A DNA stretch of 64,000 nucleotides from Thysanoteuthis rhombus. Taxonomy: Eukaryota; Mollusca; Cephalopoda; Oegopsida; Thysanoteuthidae. Each line of letters begins with the position of its first letter. Position 1 is the first letter of the stretch. The notes beneath the pieces were generated by a model that saw nothing but the letters and a program-made list of their open reading frames with translations, was not told where the DNA came from and ran no database searches. A program made the translations under genes and the position numbers. Positions 23,504-34,010 of the stretch are shown here, one piece after another. The stretch is taken from positions 33,362,969 through 33,426,968 of the forward strand of contig OY735220.1 of assembly GCA_963457665.1 (NCBI GenBank). Reading direction: 5' to 3'.

Positions 23504-23509
23504 AATAAA
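23504..23509 (+). terminator. FAN1 polyadenylation signal
   Basis: AATAAA lies 76 bases after the FAN1 stop codon, following a T-rich stretch. It is the nearest canonical signal and implies a short 3' UTR. Confidence 0.65.
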
Positions 23510-24194
23510 AACCATGTGACTGTGACTTTATTTGAAATCCACTCCTTATTCAATGTTTGGATGTGCACATCCAAAATATCTGGCAGAAATCAACTTTGTA
23601 CAATGGCCAGTTGTTGAGTTATCATGGTGCATATAAACATGGAAATCTTTCAAATTATAGCGTGATGTATCTTGTATCATCGTTTCCTACTTATGCCCTC
23701 ATGAAGAGCGTCATATGATTAACTCAATATTTGTTTTATGATTGGTGGTAATTCAGTTCTATCTGAGTTGCAATAGACGGGCATCTATCTCTATCAATGT
23801 ATAATTATTATACATGTCACCTTCTACAGTCAATGGGTTAACAAAGGGGTCTGAGTGTTCATCAATTGAAGACAATTCTGAAATCAGAAGCTCGATTGAG
23901 CCATTAATGAAATTGTTAAAAGGAAAAAAAAAATCATCATTGGTATTTTACATCAGAATTATGCCAACATATGCAGGCTATCGTTTAGTCATATGTAGGG
24001 CAGATTTCTGGCCATATTTCCATATATATATCATCCACTGATTGAGTATGGGTGTGTGGTCACCATTAGGCCAAAAGTGATACTTAATTCTGATTTTATG
24101 CTGTTCAATAGATGATGACTGGACTAATGTTTTTACTGGGTACAAGAGAAAACACCAACACATTTTGATGAAGAATCAGAACTCACGATATTTG

Positions 24195-24200
24195 TTTATT
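24195..24200 (-). terminator. Possible polyadenylation signal of the CAP gene
   Basis: AATAAA on the minus strand, about 615 bases past the stop codon. The implied 3' UTR would include a copy of the R1 fold-back element at 24569-24724. No nearer canonical signal was noticed. Confidence 0.35.
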
Positions 24201-24568
24201 CAACAGATGAATGTTGTGTAAAAGACGCTTTACAGAAACCATGAATTTATCAACTCCTGCAGCTGAAGAGTTGATGGAGGAAGATAAGATGACAAGAGAG
24301 CAGCAATGTCTCTTTTTTTTTCTTCTTTGAGTTAGAAACTGAAAAGGCTTTGAATACAATTAAGAAAGTGCAAAGTTGTACAAAAAAAAAAAAAAAAAAA
24401 TGTCTTAAAAAGTGAAAAGTTGAAAAAAAAAGAACCCTACAAATATATACATTGACCTCCACCAGCCTAAATGTTGTCTCCGTCCTCACCTGAGCCACAA
24501 GCCACTAAAAGTTAACTTGGTCCAAGTGAAGAGAGGGAGAGATGATTGCAGAATATTTACACACTAGA

Positions 24569-24724
24569 GTTGCCAGATTTGGTCAGGATCAAATCTTTAT
24601 CTCAGAGACTCACCCAACTAAGGCATTTGAATTTAGAAATAGAGTGAGTCTGAAGGCAGTGGTTCAATACCTGCCTCCTGATTAGGTAAGTCTTTGAGAT
24701 AAAGACTGAATTATCTGGCAACCC
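24569..24724 (+). repeat. R1 fold-back MITE copy
   Basis: Starts GTTGCCAGATTTGGTC and ends TTATCTGGCAACCCTG. It lies between the FAN1 and CAP genes, within the presumed 3' UTR of the latter. Confidence 0.7.
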
Positions 24725-24814
24725 TGTTAATTGAAAGCTTGAGAATTTTTTTAGTTTTTACTGAAAGGAAAATGAAAATGTTGTGGAAATTACTCTCAAC
24801 AGCCTTGAAGCTGC

Positions 24815-27063
24815 TTATTTTGGTTTCAGCACATTCTCCTCAAATCTTCCAATGATGTTGCCTGCTGGGAAGTAATTAGCAACGACATAAAAGCTGCCGT
24901 CAGCTGCTTGTGCCTTGCCCACCCCAAGTTCCAGGCTTGATTTCCATACCACTTGAGTGAAATGCCCTGAAAAAGAAAATAGATTCAGTTTTCTCATCTT
25001 GCTAGTTTGTTTTATTTCTTTTTTCATCATAAACAAATGTTAAAAAATCTGGTCTACAATATTTTGATTGTTTAACAAATGATAATTATTCATTTCAACC
25101 ATTAGAAACTGAACCGAAATCAGAGTTTTTAGTTTTCAAGTTCAGGGTTTTTTTGTTTTTTTTTCTCCCCCCCCCAGGTTTTTAGTTAGGAGGGGTCAAT
25201 TTGCTATCTAATTGTATGCTAAATTGATCCCTTTGTGTCAGTTTAAAAAAAAATTCAAACTTTGGTGATCACTGCCCAACAAAAGGCAAGAGGAATAACA
25301 TTCCATGCTGCCAAGATGGTTTCTATTGAGAGATTGACCGGACCTTTCTGATTTCGGATATATTTTTGTAGTTAGAAAAAAGCCAGTACTTTATATATAC
25401 ATGCTTGTTTCCCCCACCTCAGGAGTTGAGAATTTTATTATCCCAAATATAACACTAATTTTTTTTTTTTAATATTGAATATCTCGCTTTGTACTTGAAT
25501 AAATATGGTTAGTAAAATCTGTAATTTTTACAAATATTGTTCCATCTTATACTTGAAGCATGTATTTGGCTTGGCTCCCAAAAGTTAAATAATGCGTCAC
25601 AAAAAATCTCATTCTTAAAATGTTTGTCACTTACGCAAAAGTTTGGGAAGCTCTACATTAGCAACTTTTTAATTAGTAAATTTAGACAATAATTACTTAC
25701 CAGTCCCTGGACTTCTTCCAACACTGTAGTCATATTTTGAAATTTCACTATACCAGTTGTCAGTAACTTCTTGTCCTACAAGGGAAAGAAAAAAGGGAAG
25801 CATTTTCTAATGTAAGTCTACAAGTTGGGCTCACAATCAAAAGATAAAAATACTAAGTATGTAGATAAGGGTTGCAAGATTTAGACAGAAGAGGAGATAA
25901 TCTGGGCTTTGCCCCAGAGACTTATCCAACACAAGCATCAAATTCGGAAATCAAGCAAGTCTAGAGGCTGAAGTTCATATTGAACATCTACTTTCTATGT
26001 TTGTGTTGGTAAAACTGGTCTCCTCTTTCAGTAAATGATAAACTTACAGTATGCTTTTTAATTTCCAATGAATGTTCAATAAGTTATTAAACTACTGAAA
26101 GTAATACAAAAAAAAAAAGTAATCGACTCCATTAATGACCGATTTAATTAGTTTTATTTAAAAAAAAAAAAAAAAATGGTGACCAAGTGCTAGATACAAT
26201 TGTTTGTATCAGCAGTTAACATCTGAAGTTCCAAGATAAAGTATAATGATAATGTGGAATTTGCATCAGTATTCACCACTATAGCAATGAAGTGATCGGT
26301 CAAGGGGAATAACCATTGAATGCTTTTGATAGAGTCATCTCCCTTATCTTTCTGCAAATTGAGTGATTGTTCTGGTCACCTCAAATTACACCACACGCTT
26401 CTTGAAGGGTGACCCAACTGGTCACAAGGTTCTTTGTTTAGATTTTAAAAATGTTATCTCACTATGAGGCATCGTTTTTCAAGTCTGAGGTATCGATCTC
26501 TAACCCCAATTCTAAAACATAGTATGAATTTTGGTGGGTACATATAACAATTTTAGCAATAAAATTAGCTGGAAATGGAAAATCTATTCATTTTTAGTCA
26601 TCAAGGGAGATAACCTATGGCAATCTCAACGCTATCGTTATTTCAAAACCAGATAGCCAAGGTTTACCAGAATCAAAAGTTAGTTACCTGTAAATTCTCC
26701 TCCATTTGACGTCCATTTATATGCAATATTCTCTCCAACCGGGTCGTTGCCCATTTTGCAATCACTATGTTGTAGTTTCCGGAGAGAAGCAAGGTGATCA
26801 GCCCATTTCTGTGCCATTTCGTTCAAGTCAGATCTTAATTTTAAAGCTGGCGACTCGTGCTTGGCGCGGTACACGTTATGTGCTTCCACACATTCCTTCC
26901 TTATTTTATCCAAATCGGACGACGTTCTTTCATAATCGGAAGCGTTAGTTTTTCCCGCTTCATGATTTTCTGCTTTCTTCTCCGGTTTTTTCACTTCGTC
27001 AACGTGATGCTTATCATTAGGAACATCGATGTCCTTCTTCTCTTTTGAGCGAATGCAACCCAT
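24815..27063 (-). CDS. GLIPR2: GAPR-1/GLIPR2-like CAP-superfamily protein, N-terminally acylated (3 exons)
   Basis: Exons on the minus strand are 27063-26688, 25775-25701 and 24966-24815 (376+75+152 nt). Introns are GT-AG, both phase 1, and the joined frame is 200 codons plus TAA. The protein has a charged 55-residue N-terminal extension and then one CAP domain. All four CAP-pocket residues are present: H99, E111 (GENIA), E136 (WYSEI) and H152 (GHFTQVVW). The C-terminus [15 protein letters not shown] nearly matches mammalian GAPR-1. There is no signal peptide. The start [10 protein letters not shown] has Gly2 for myristoylation, Cys3 for palmitoylation and following basic residues, so the protein should sit on the cytosolic face of Golgi or plasma membrane. 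Human GAPR-1 is 154 residues, is myristoylated and binds acidic lipids and Beclin-1; those functions here are inferred. The start context is strong (A at -3, G at +4). Confidence 0.93.
25150..25365 (-). repeat. R2 interspersed repeat copy in CAP gene intron 2
   Basis: Reversed copy with TGCTAAATTGATCCCTTTGT, GGTGATCACTGCCCAACAAA and the far end TTTCTATTGAGAGATTGACC. Confidence 0.6.
25868..26022 (+). repeat. R1 fold-back MITE, right end lost
   Basis: Starts GGGTTGCAAGATTTAGAC and keeps the left half (AGAGACTTATCCAACACAAG); the right terminal repeat is degraded. In intron 1 of the CAP gene. Confidence 0.55.
26255..26440 (+). repeat. R11 repeat copy in CAP gene intron 1
   Basis: AGGGGAATAACCATTGAATG, CATCTCCCTTATC, CACCTCAAATTACACCACAC and GAAGGGTGACCCAACTGGTC parallel the block at 6.4 kb. 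Confidence 0.4.
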
Positions 27064-27186
27064 TTTGGTGATGTATGGTTTTCTGGAGAAGAAAAAGGAG
27101 TTCTTTTTTGGCACTGGTTCGGTTCGGATTTCTAGACGCTGTCCAGTTGGCGGGGATTTGAATTTGCGAAAGAGACTGAACTGAAA
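27064..27186 (-). promoter_or_regulatory. 5' UTR segment and upstream splice acceptor of the CAP gene
   Basis: Read on the minus strand, a pyrimidine-rich tract ending in TTTTCAG (the CAG is the complement of 27183-27181) precedes 117 bases that lead into the ATG at 27063. An untranslated first exon probably lies further right. The 31786-31849 exon candidate does not fit, because joining it here gives the wrong frame. Confidence 0.4.
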
Positions 27187-27299
27187 ATAATAAAATAGAA
27201 TAATCAATGAATTTGCTCTTCAAATACGACAGGGGTTGATTTACTTGATTCTTTCGGGCTCTCCACCGAAACTGCATTGAGCACCACTATTGCATAGGC

Positions 27300-28010
27300 C
27301 TATGTGAATTCACTAGTTCATAGAAATTAGATGACAATCCTATTTTGAATTTTGGCTTCAAAACCAATAGTATCTTGGGCGAACAGAATTAAACGAAAAA
27401 TTTGTGCAACAAATTCAATGTATTTGAAATAAATTTCTTCGAATCCCGGACATTAATTAATTCGTAGAAATGTAGATATGGTGACAGGACACTAAGTCAC
27501 GGTGTAGGTAGCAAACAAACTCATAGGTCTCATAGTCACAGACCACATTTTAAAAAAAAAGTAAAATCAGAATTTAATTTGTATTAATTGGTTAATTTAT
27601 TTATTTTTTGTAAATTTAAATTTAAGTCCTGTGACTTTATACCCCGTTACGTTCTGTAGGTGGCTCAGAGTGTTACATATATCCTGACTTCATATCCACG
27701 ACTTTCTGCTCTGTGACCTCATACAGTCACTATTCCTTCACAGACAACGCAGAATCAGCATCAGAATGAAATAATAGCAAATGAAAGTTGCTGAAGTCCC
27801 GAAATTTTTGAATAATGCTGTTCGGCCCAAACACTATTTAAAATAGAAAATAGCACTTTGTCATGTAGTTTCTACGAATTAATTAATGTCTGGGATTCGT
27901 AGAAATTTAATTTCGAATACGTTGGGTGTGTCATGAATTCCAGTCAATGTATAACAGCATTCTGCTCTGGACTCAGTTTTCATTTTCTATGGCTATGAAA
28001 AAGAATTTAA
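27300..28010. other. No gene seen
   Basis: AT-rich sequence upstream of the CAP gene. A segment near 27430-27470 (TTTCTTCGAATCCCGGACAT) recurs reversed near 27880-27910 (TGTCTGGGATTCGTAGAAAT), making a loose inverted pair. Nothing else recognised. Confidence 0.4.
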
Positions 28011-28014
28011 TTTA

Positions 28015-28085
28015 TGGTAACAAGGCTCGTTGAAAAAAAATGGTGATAAACGAATAAGTTGAAGATAACTACCCAACAAAAATTA

Positions 28086-28119
<34 letters not shown>

Positions 28120-28345
28120 AAAATTTCAAAATAAGCATGAATGCAGCTGGATCAATTTAGCATAAACTTACATTGCAAATTGAACCCCGTCTCTAAAAAC
28201 AAAAAGAGTTCTAGACATAAGTAAGTGTTGAAATTTTCAGCTTTCTATCTCCTCTGGTGCGGCCCGTATGCACGATAAACACATACATAGCCAGCCAGGC
28301 AGACCAACTTGAACACTGAGGAAACCTATGTCGACTCTTACTTAG
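28015..28345 (+). repeat. R2 interspersed repeat copy with a long A run
   Basis: Shares ATGAATGCAGCTGGATCAAT and the distal segment with ACATAGCCAGCCAGGC and GAGGAAACCTATGTCGACTC. An uninterrupted A run of about 29 at 28088-28116 has grown inside it. Confidence 0.55.
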
Positions 28346-28349
28346 TGAG

Positions 28350-29540
28350 CTGTTAAATCCCGGAGACTCTTTATGGAGCAAAGGACTGCATTCTCTCTAC
28401 TCTGGTTTCAATAGGAAGTAGGTTCTTACGAAGTGGAGTGGCTGGCGACTGCCCAGCAGTGGGTTTTCTTGTTCTGACAGAGTAACCGTCTCTTAGATCA
28501 ACAATAGCGAACCTATGACACGCGTGTCAAGTGACATGCCGAAGTTTTCAGGTGACACGCAACGTTGTGATATATATTTGTAAATTTAATTTTATTTTCT
28601 AGTTTTATAAATATATTCCGAAAATAGGTCGCTCATCTATGAGCATTTACCTAAATTGGAAGGGACACTCAGATTGGAGAACTATTCAAAAAAATTAAGA
28701 TTTCAACACATGCAGAAAAAAAAAAAGTTCGCCATCACTACCGTACAAGGCTCAACTGCTCTGCAAATTACTGATAGCTAATGGAGGAACGCCTCTAATG
28801 AGATTTTGACTCAAAAATTGTCAAACTGCTATTTTGTAAATTTCGCCCACCTTGTTATTAGGGAGAATGATCTAAATTACTGAATTTCACCATGTACGAT
28901 CCAAATAGTTCCCGAAAACTTTGAGCTAAAAATCCAGCAAGTTATACACAGAAATATAATTGTGATACATATATTTGTATACGTAGTATGATGCATTTTT
29001 AATTCGAAATTGATGTTCAATCGGGGGAAGCGGCGGGTTATCTATGGTAGCCGATTATACATAGTGCAATATGGTATTGAATTTTCCCGAGTGGAAAAAA
29101 AAGACAGTCACAATCGAGAAAAAAAAAATTGCCTCGAATAAATGCATAAATGCGCCTCTAGTTTCGCGCTTCATTTTCAGATCAACTGCTTTGCATTCTC
29201 GACTCTTACTGTAGACAATTTCTGCTCAGTTTTCGAGCGAAAAAACAAAACAAAAAAACAAACAAAAACACCAAACAACCCAAAACTGGAAGAATGATGT
29301 CTACCTTTGAAAGATTATCAATTTCGCACGTTTGACTCCGTGATGTGATTTGCTTTCCAGAAAGAAAACTAGAGCAATTCTTTAGTCCTAAGCAGCTTTT
29401 ACTTCGGGCGAAAAATAGAAACCCAAAGAAGACTTTATTTCGCTTCTGCCTCTGTTGATCGAACTTAGCAATAATACATTGGATAGCATAAAGACTACTT
29501 CTCTATTATTACCTTAGTTTTTAAAAAGCATATTTCCAAG
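28350..29540. other. No gene seen
   Basis: No open frame of note, no splice-site pair around coding sequence and no repeat shared with the rest of the window was recognised. Confidence 0.4.
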
Positions 29541-29549
29541 ATTGTAGCT

Positions 29550-29900
29550 GGAGATCTGGGGCCAGAGTTGGGTGCCTTGGTTCCTTGAGGCCCCTTCCAA
29601 TATTGAATGTACAGGTTTCGAACCAACTGGCTGTAGTCCAAGGGTCTCCATAGGTATAATTTCCCTAAAGGGGGGGGGGCATACGAAGTTCATTTAAATA
29701 GACGGGGCCCTTGGTAATGCAAAGGTTGGAAACCACCGATCTAGTGAGATTTGATGAGAAAAGAAAATTTGCTTTAGATATAGATGCATCATCACTTAAT
29801 GTAGGTGAACTGCAATCCATAAAGCCTTCGTCCCCGCTTCCGTTGGAGGCCTGGGGGGGATTTAAAATCGCTCTCCTGCTCATTTCGTTCTGGTTAATGC
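29550..29900 (+). repeat. R5 repeat fragments
   Basis: Shares CTTGAGGCCCCTTCCAATAT and the later ATTTAGTGAGATT-like, AGGTGAACTGCAATCCATAA and CCGTTGGAGGCC segments with copies at 30.2, 37.4 and 61.5 kb. Confidence 0.45.
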
Positions 29901-30204
29901 TGTGAAATTCGTGGTGACCATGTTAGAAATCATTTAGTCAAATGGAATATAAGATAATTCTCTCAAAGGGTGATCAGTGGTGAGTCGGGAGAGACCTGAT
30001 GTCTGGGCTTGCTTATAAATGGTTCATACCCCTTCCTTTTAAATTGTCGGAAGGTACCAATAAAACTAGCACGGGATTTTATTGGCGACTTCAGCCAGGT
30101 CATAAGAAATCACTATAATTTGATTTTGATCGCAGAACAGCCGAAATCAAATAAGAGATTTTAAGAATAATCACTCACGGACTAAACGTCTTAAGGGACT
30201 CTTA

Positions 30205-30330
30205 CCGAGTCCGTGGCTTGGCTACTTGAGGGGCCCTCCAAAATTTAGTGAGATTTGTTATTGTATAACGTTAATAGAAACACAGGTGAATTACTATTCA
30301 TAAAGCTTTTGGACACTCTCCTTTGGGATT
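30205..30330 (+). repeat. R5 repeat copy
   Basis: TTGAGGGGCCCTCCAAAATT, then AGTGAGATTTGTTATTGT, AGGTGAATTACTATTCATAA and AAGCTTTTGGACACTCTCC match the 61.5 kb copy in order. Confidence 0.5.
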
Positions 30331-30559
30331 CTCACCGGGAACTTGTTTCTTATTTCGATCCACGCTGTCGATTATTTACTCACTGCTGAAGGGAACCAAG
30401 CCTGGGTTTAGTTGCGATAAGAAGCTGCAACACTCACAATGGAGGTGAATGGTAGCAAACAATTAATAATAATGATTTACAATACTTTATCTGATAAAAT
30501 GAAATCGCAAGTTTGTCTGAATTTTTTTAGATGAGGGATCACCAATTTGTCAAGATTTT

Positions 30560-30905
30560 TAGGGGCTGTTGTCCAAGTCTTGGTTTATCTTTTGAATACA
30601 ACGTTTTAGTCGTCGTACCCTACGACCTTCTTCGGTGGGTGTGGTAAATATTTGGAATACTGGGACAAAAGATCCCCTTTGAATCGTGGGTGTGGAATGT
30701 CCTCATTCTGTTGTCAAGTTTGGGTTGTGAGGGTTCCGTAGAGCATACTCGTGTTGCTGTCAAATTATAGAGGGAGGGTGGGGACTAATCCAAGCATTCA
30801 AAAACCCTTCCCATTTACGATACCCATCTGAAAAAGGCCGTAAGGTACAACAACCGTAACGTTGTGTACGAAGGTAAACCAAGATGAGGGTAACAGTTCC
30901 ATGAA
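30560..30905. repeat. R12 long fold-back element with GAAAAAGGCC motif
   Basis: The left arm (TACAACGTTTTAGTCGTCGT, then ACCTTCTTCGGTGGG) is the reverse complement, with mismatches, of the right arm (CCCATCTGAAAAAGGCCGTA, then GTAACGTTGTGTACG). Pairing extends outward to GGCTGTTGTCC and GGTAACAGTTCC. Confidence 0.6.
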
Positions 30906-30909
30906 AAAA

Positions 30910-31780
30910 AAAAAAGGAAAAAAAGTTTGTTGCGAAAAGAGTCAAGAATATTTCTCAAAGTGAAGAGTTCATGCCCATTTTTTCTGAGTAGGAAGATCAT
31001 GTGAGACAGTTTCTAGCAATAGAAAAAAGAATTTGAGGAAGAGACGTAGAGGTTATTATTCATGAAGACCAACAACACAGTTCTATCATATTTCAAATAA
31101 AACATTTTAGAACGAAAAGTAAAATATATCATTCTTGAATAGCATAGAAACAGAACCCAACAAATCTTCCATTTAAGTATGTTTGTATCCACCCCGTTTC
31201 ATGTAATCCGGGTATTTATCTAGGAGAGAAAAAATTACCGCCATCACTAGACTAGCAAATTGAAATGAAAATCAGCCAGTGGAACAATCTTTCGCGATAT
31301 TGTGGGTAACAAACGCTGTTATCACATATATCTTCCAGATTTTGAATAAAATTCAACCAATCAGATTATAGCTAACAAGTTATCGACGATAATAGTAGGT
31401 TCTAACTTCAAAGCTGGAGAAGGAAAGAATATAGGCAATCGTTGTTCGCCTGTGCCTAAAAGTCTGCATCTGTTGAGCTCAGAGATTTCATTTCATATTG
31501 CCGCCGACTAAAACAGCGGTACGTACTCATTGTCCCATCCCCAAAAGTCGAAAAAAAAAAAAAAATGTCTTATGAAGATAGAATTACAAAAATGTATTCT
31601 ACTGACCCCAGCTTATTGAAAACTGAAATGTGCCATCGTCGGCAGTCTTTGATTCATTTCTTGTTAGCTCCATACAAAACACATGGTTCTGTCAGTTACC
31701 CTGCTTAGCACCGCACCCGTATACTTCATTTTTGGACGAGATTTTAAAGCAGCGTTAAAAAAAAAAAAAAAAATCTTCCA
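30910..31780. other. No gene seen
   Basis: Unique-looking sequence with two A runs (31550-31565 and 31757-31773). It would be intron of the minus-strand candidate at 31786-31849 if that is real. Confidence 0.35.
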
Positions 31781-31785
31781 CCTAC

Positions 31786-31849
31786 CCGAAATGTCGTGAG
31801 GAGGCGGAGACAGCGGTCGGGTTACTTTTGTCCGTCGTCTTTCACTCAT
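31786..31849 (-). CDS. Candidate first coding exon on the minus strand
   Basis: An ATG at 31849 opens MSERRRTKVTRPLSPPPHDI followed by S and a split codon at a good donor (CGG/GTAGGTGG). The segment is CpG-rich for this region. A two-codon upstream frame (ATG TAA) lies just before it. Downstream coding exons between here and 27.3 kb were not found, and splicing to the CAP gene exon at 27180 would be out of frame, so this stays tentative. Confidence 0.25.
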
Positions 31850-32051
31850 TTATTTTACATTAGCAATCTACCACAACCCACTTCTGGCTTATGAGGCCCG
31901 TCGAAGGGAAACTGCCTCCCTGAGTAAGGAAACGAGGTATTGAAGGACCTTATCCTATCACACTGGACCATGATGTATTGATAGGGGTTAAAAAGATGAG
32001 TACATGCTTCTCACAAGGATATAAATGCAAATTGATTGTAAACTATCTCTG

Positions 32052-32119
32052 CTGGGGTTAGAACTCGACTCGTCGATTTCATTCTCCGTACATTCAACCG
32101 CTCGGCTGCCCACCCTTTA
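32052..32119 (-). pseudogene. tRNA-like sequence with A and B boxes
   Basis: Read on the minus strand, GGCAGCCGAGCGGTTGAA (32110-32093) resembles a pol III A box of the tRNA-Ser/Leu type. CGAGTTCTAACCCC (32067-32054) resembles a B box at suitable spacing. The acceptor stem does not pair cleanly, so a tRNA pseudogene or SINE head is likelier than a working tRNA. Confidence 0.45.
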
Positions 32120-32199
32120 GAGCAGCATTTATTGACAATTAAATTGAGGTTTATACGAAACGGGCCCTGAAATGACTTGAATACTTTTAGTATCTGTAT

Positions 32200-32640
32200 T
32201 TATCTATTAAAAATTATCCCTTGTGTAACAAATTTCGCAGATATGTAAGACTTGACGGTTCGACTTAGTCAGAAAAAAAAGCCGCCTACCAGTTACTTGG
32301 TCGTGGTTTCAGATCACTGTAGGGAATTATTAGTTTTATTGTTGTATTTAGTGATTAGAATGAAATAAACCCTGGTGCATTTGTAACATATTTTGGTACA
32401 GTGAGATTGGTCATATGAGACTTATCAATTCATCTCGGTCGATTTGAGACACGACTATCAGTTGGTCGTAATTTCAAATCTCGGTAGGGGAATGTTAACT
32501 TTGACTTCCCTAAATTAGGTGAAGATTGTTTTTTTTTTTTTTTCGTTCTTGTTACGGTTGGGAAACAGAGTCAACTTTGAGTTTGGACCAGAGTTGTCTC
32601 AATTATTTTCTGATGGAGCACAGTTGTTCAGCTTTTACGC
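32200..32640 (+). repeat. Two R4 SINE copies in tandem
   Basis: A first copy (about 32200-32335, ending after GGTTTCAGATCACTGTAGGG) lacks its 3' half. It is followed directly by a second, longer copy beginning GTGATTAGAATGAAATAAAC and running to CAGAGTTGTCTC. A T run interrupts the second copy near 32528-32543. Confidence 0.6.
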
Positions 32641-32932
32641 AAAAGAGGCGCTGACAATTGACGTTTCTCTAAATGTCTCCAACGGATGTCTATAAAACTG
32701 TTTTAGATATAAAGCCAAGAACTCCTAATCTTATCTGCAAATCAATTGAGATTCTACGAAAATCTTTTATTTCGAGGTTTTGAAGTCTAGGTTAATTGTT
32801 ACTCTGAGGGGAATTGAGCAACAAAGAAGTGATCTTCAGAGTATGCGATAAAAACAACACGATACCATTGATCTAATTTTCCTCTTTTATTCAACTCGAG
32901 TTTAATTTGGTGTTAGCTTCAGATTAGGCACG

Positions 32933-32969
32933 TGGTCTATGGTGGGGTATAACACCCCACCATAGACCA
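32933..32969. repeat. Perfect 16-bp inverted repeat with 5-base loop
   Basis: TGGTCTATGGTGGGGT and ACCCCACCATAGACCA are exact reverse complements separated by ATAAC. No T run or known terminator context follows. Confidence 0.9.
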
Positions 32970-32999
32970 ATTTTCGAGACAGATTGCGAATTTCGCGTT

Positions 33000-34005
33000 C
33001 GTATCACTCGAGCATGTCCCATTCTTTTATTACGGACACTTTCTGTTATCAGTCCTATTGTCTATGAGGCAATGAAGGCGGATATTAATTGAGTACAAGA
33101 CTCGTATAAGAGGTTTCCAATGCAGAAAATTGAAATTACTGTCTAAGATATGCAGAGAAGAAACTATGCAGACAGACAAGTAAAAAAAAGTAAAAAACAA
33201 CTAAGCTTTGTATTTCCTATAGAGCTCTATAGGACTAATACGCTAAAATGCAGCTTTAATCTCGGGACAATCAGATAAAATACAAAAAATGGATTTCGTT
33301 CTCGGCATCAACATCCCAACTGTATGAAGTACACCCCAATACTTGCCTGATGAAAAAATGTTATTCACTTGAGAATTAAGCAAAGAGAATATTACTTGGA
33401 AGCTCGTTTATCAAGATAGCTTGTTAGCTCGTTAATAGGGACACAGCCACACCCAGAAAACAGTAGGAGTTCTACTCTAAGAAGCAAAGTAGGGGACCTC
33501 CTTTCTCAGCTTAGAAAAAACTAGTCATGTTTAGTTGATAAATTTCTGGATCACTTTTACATCATTTGTATAAGTATCCATTATTGTTAAATCGTACTTT
33601 CCACCAAATGTCTGTCATCGCGTAATTTAAGGACAGCTAGTACTATGACTAAATTTTCGGTGGTCACAGATAGAAGATTGGTGCATGTTTTAGTATTTTA
33701 GACCCCCATCCCGATTCTTCGTGAAATCCCGACCGATATTTGAATTCAATGTGATCAAAGAGTTCATAACGGTGACAATTATCAAATAAGGTATAATTTA
33801 ATAAGTACATAGTTCAAATCCATGATCTCTAATTGCACCAAAAGTTCTATCTAGACTTTCTGCAAAAACAAGCTGAAAATCTGGACCGTAGGGCGAGTTT
33901 TCTGGTGATTATATCACGCAATCACTGGCTTGGGGTGCTATGGCTTCAAATATTTAGCGTAGTGCAAAGATTGGCCTCCTAAGAGGATTAACGGGATTGC
34001 TCTCT
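33000..34005. other. No gene seen
   Basis: Unique-looking AT-rich sequence between the 16-bp hairpin and the 5S-derived sequence. No feature supported. Confidence 0.4.
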
Positions 34006-34010
34006 ATATG

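Noticed and set aside
27017-27277. 86-codon minus-strand frame overlapping the CAP start
   Set aside because: It lies in another frame, crosses the probable 3' splice site at 27181-27183 and has no CAP similarity.
32933-32969. Histone mRNA 3' stem-loop or transcription terminator
   Set aside because: Stem and loop sequences do not fit the histone consensus, no histone gene is near, and no T run follows.
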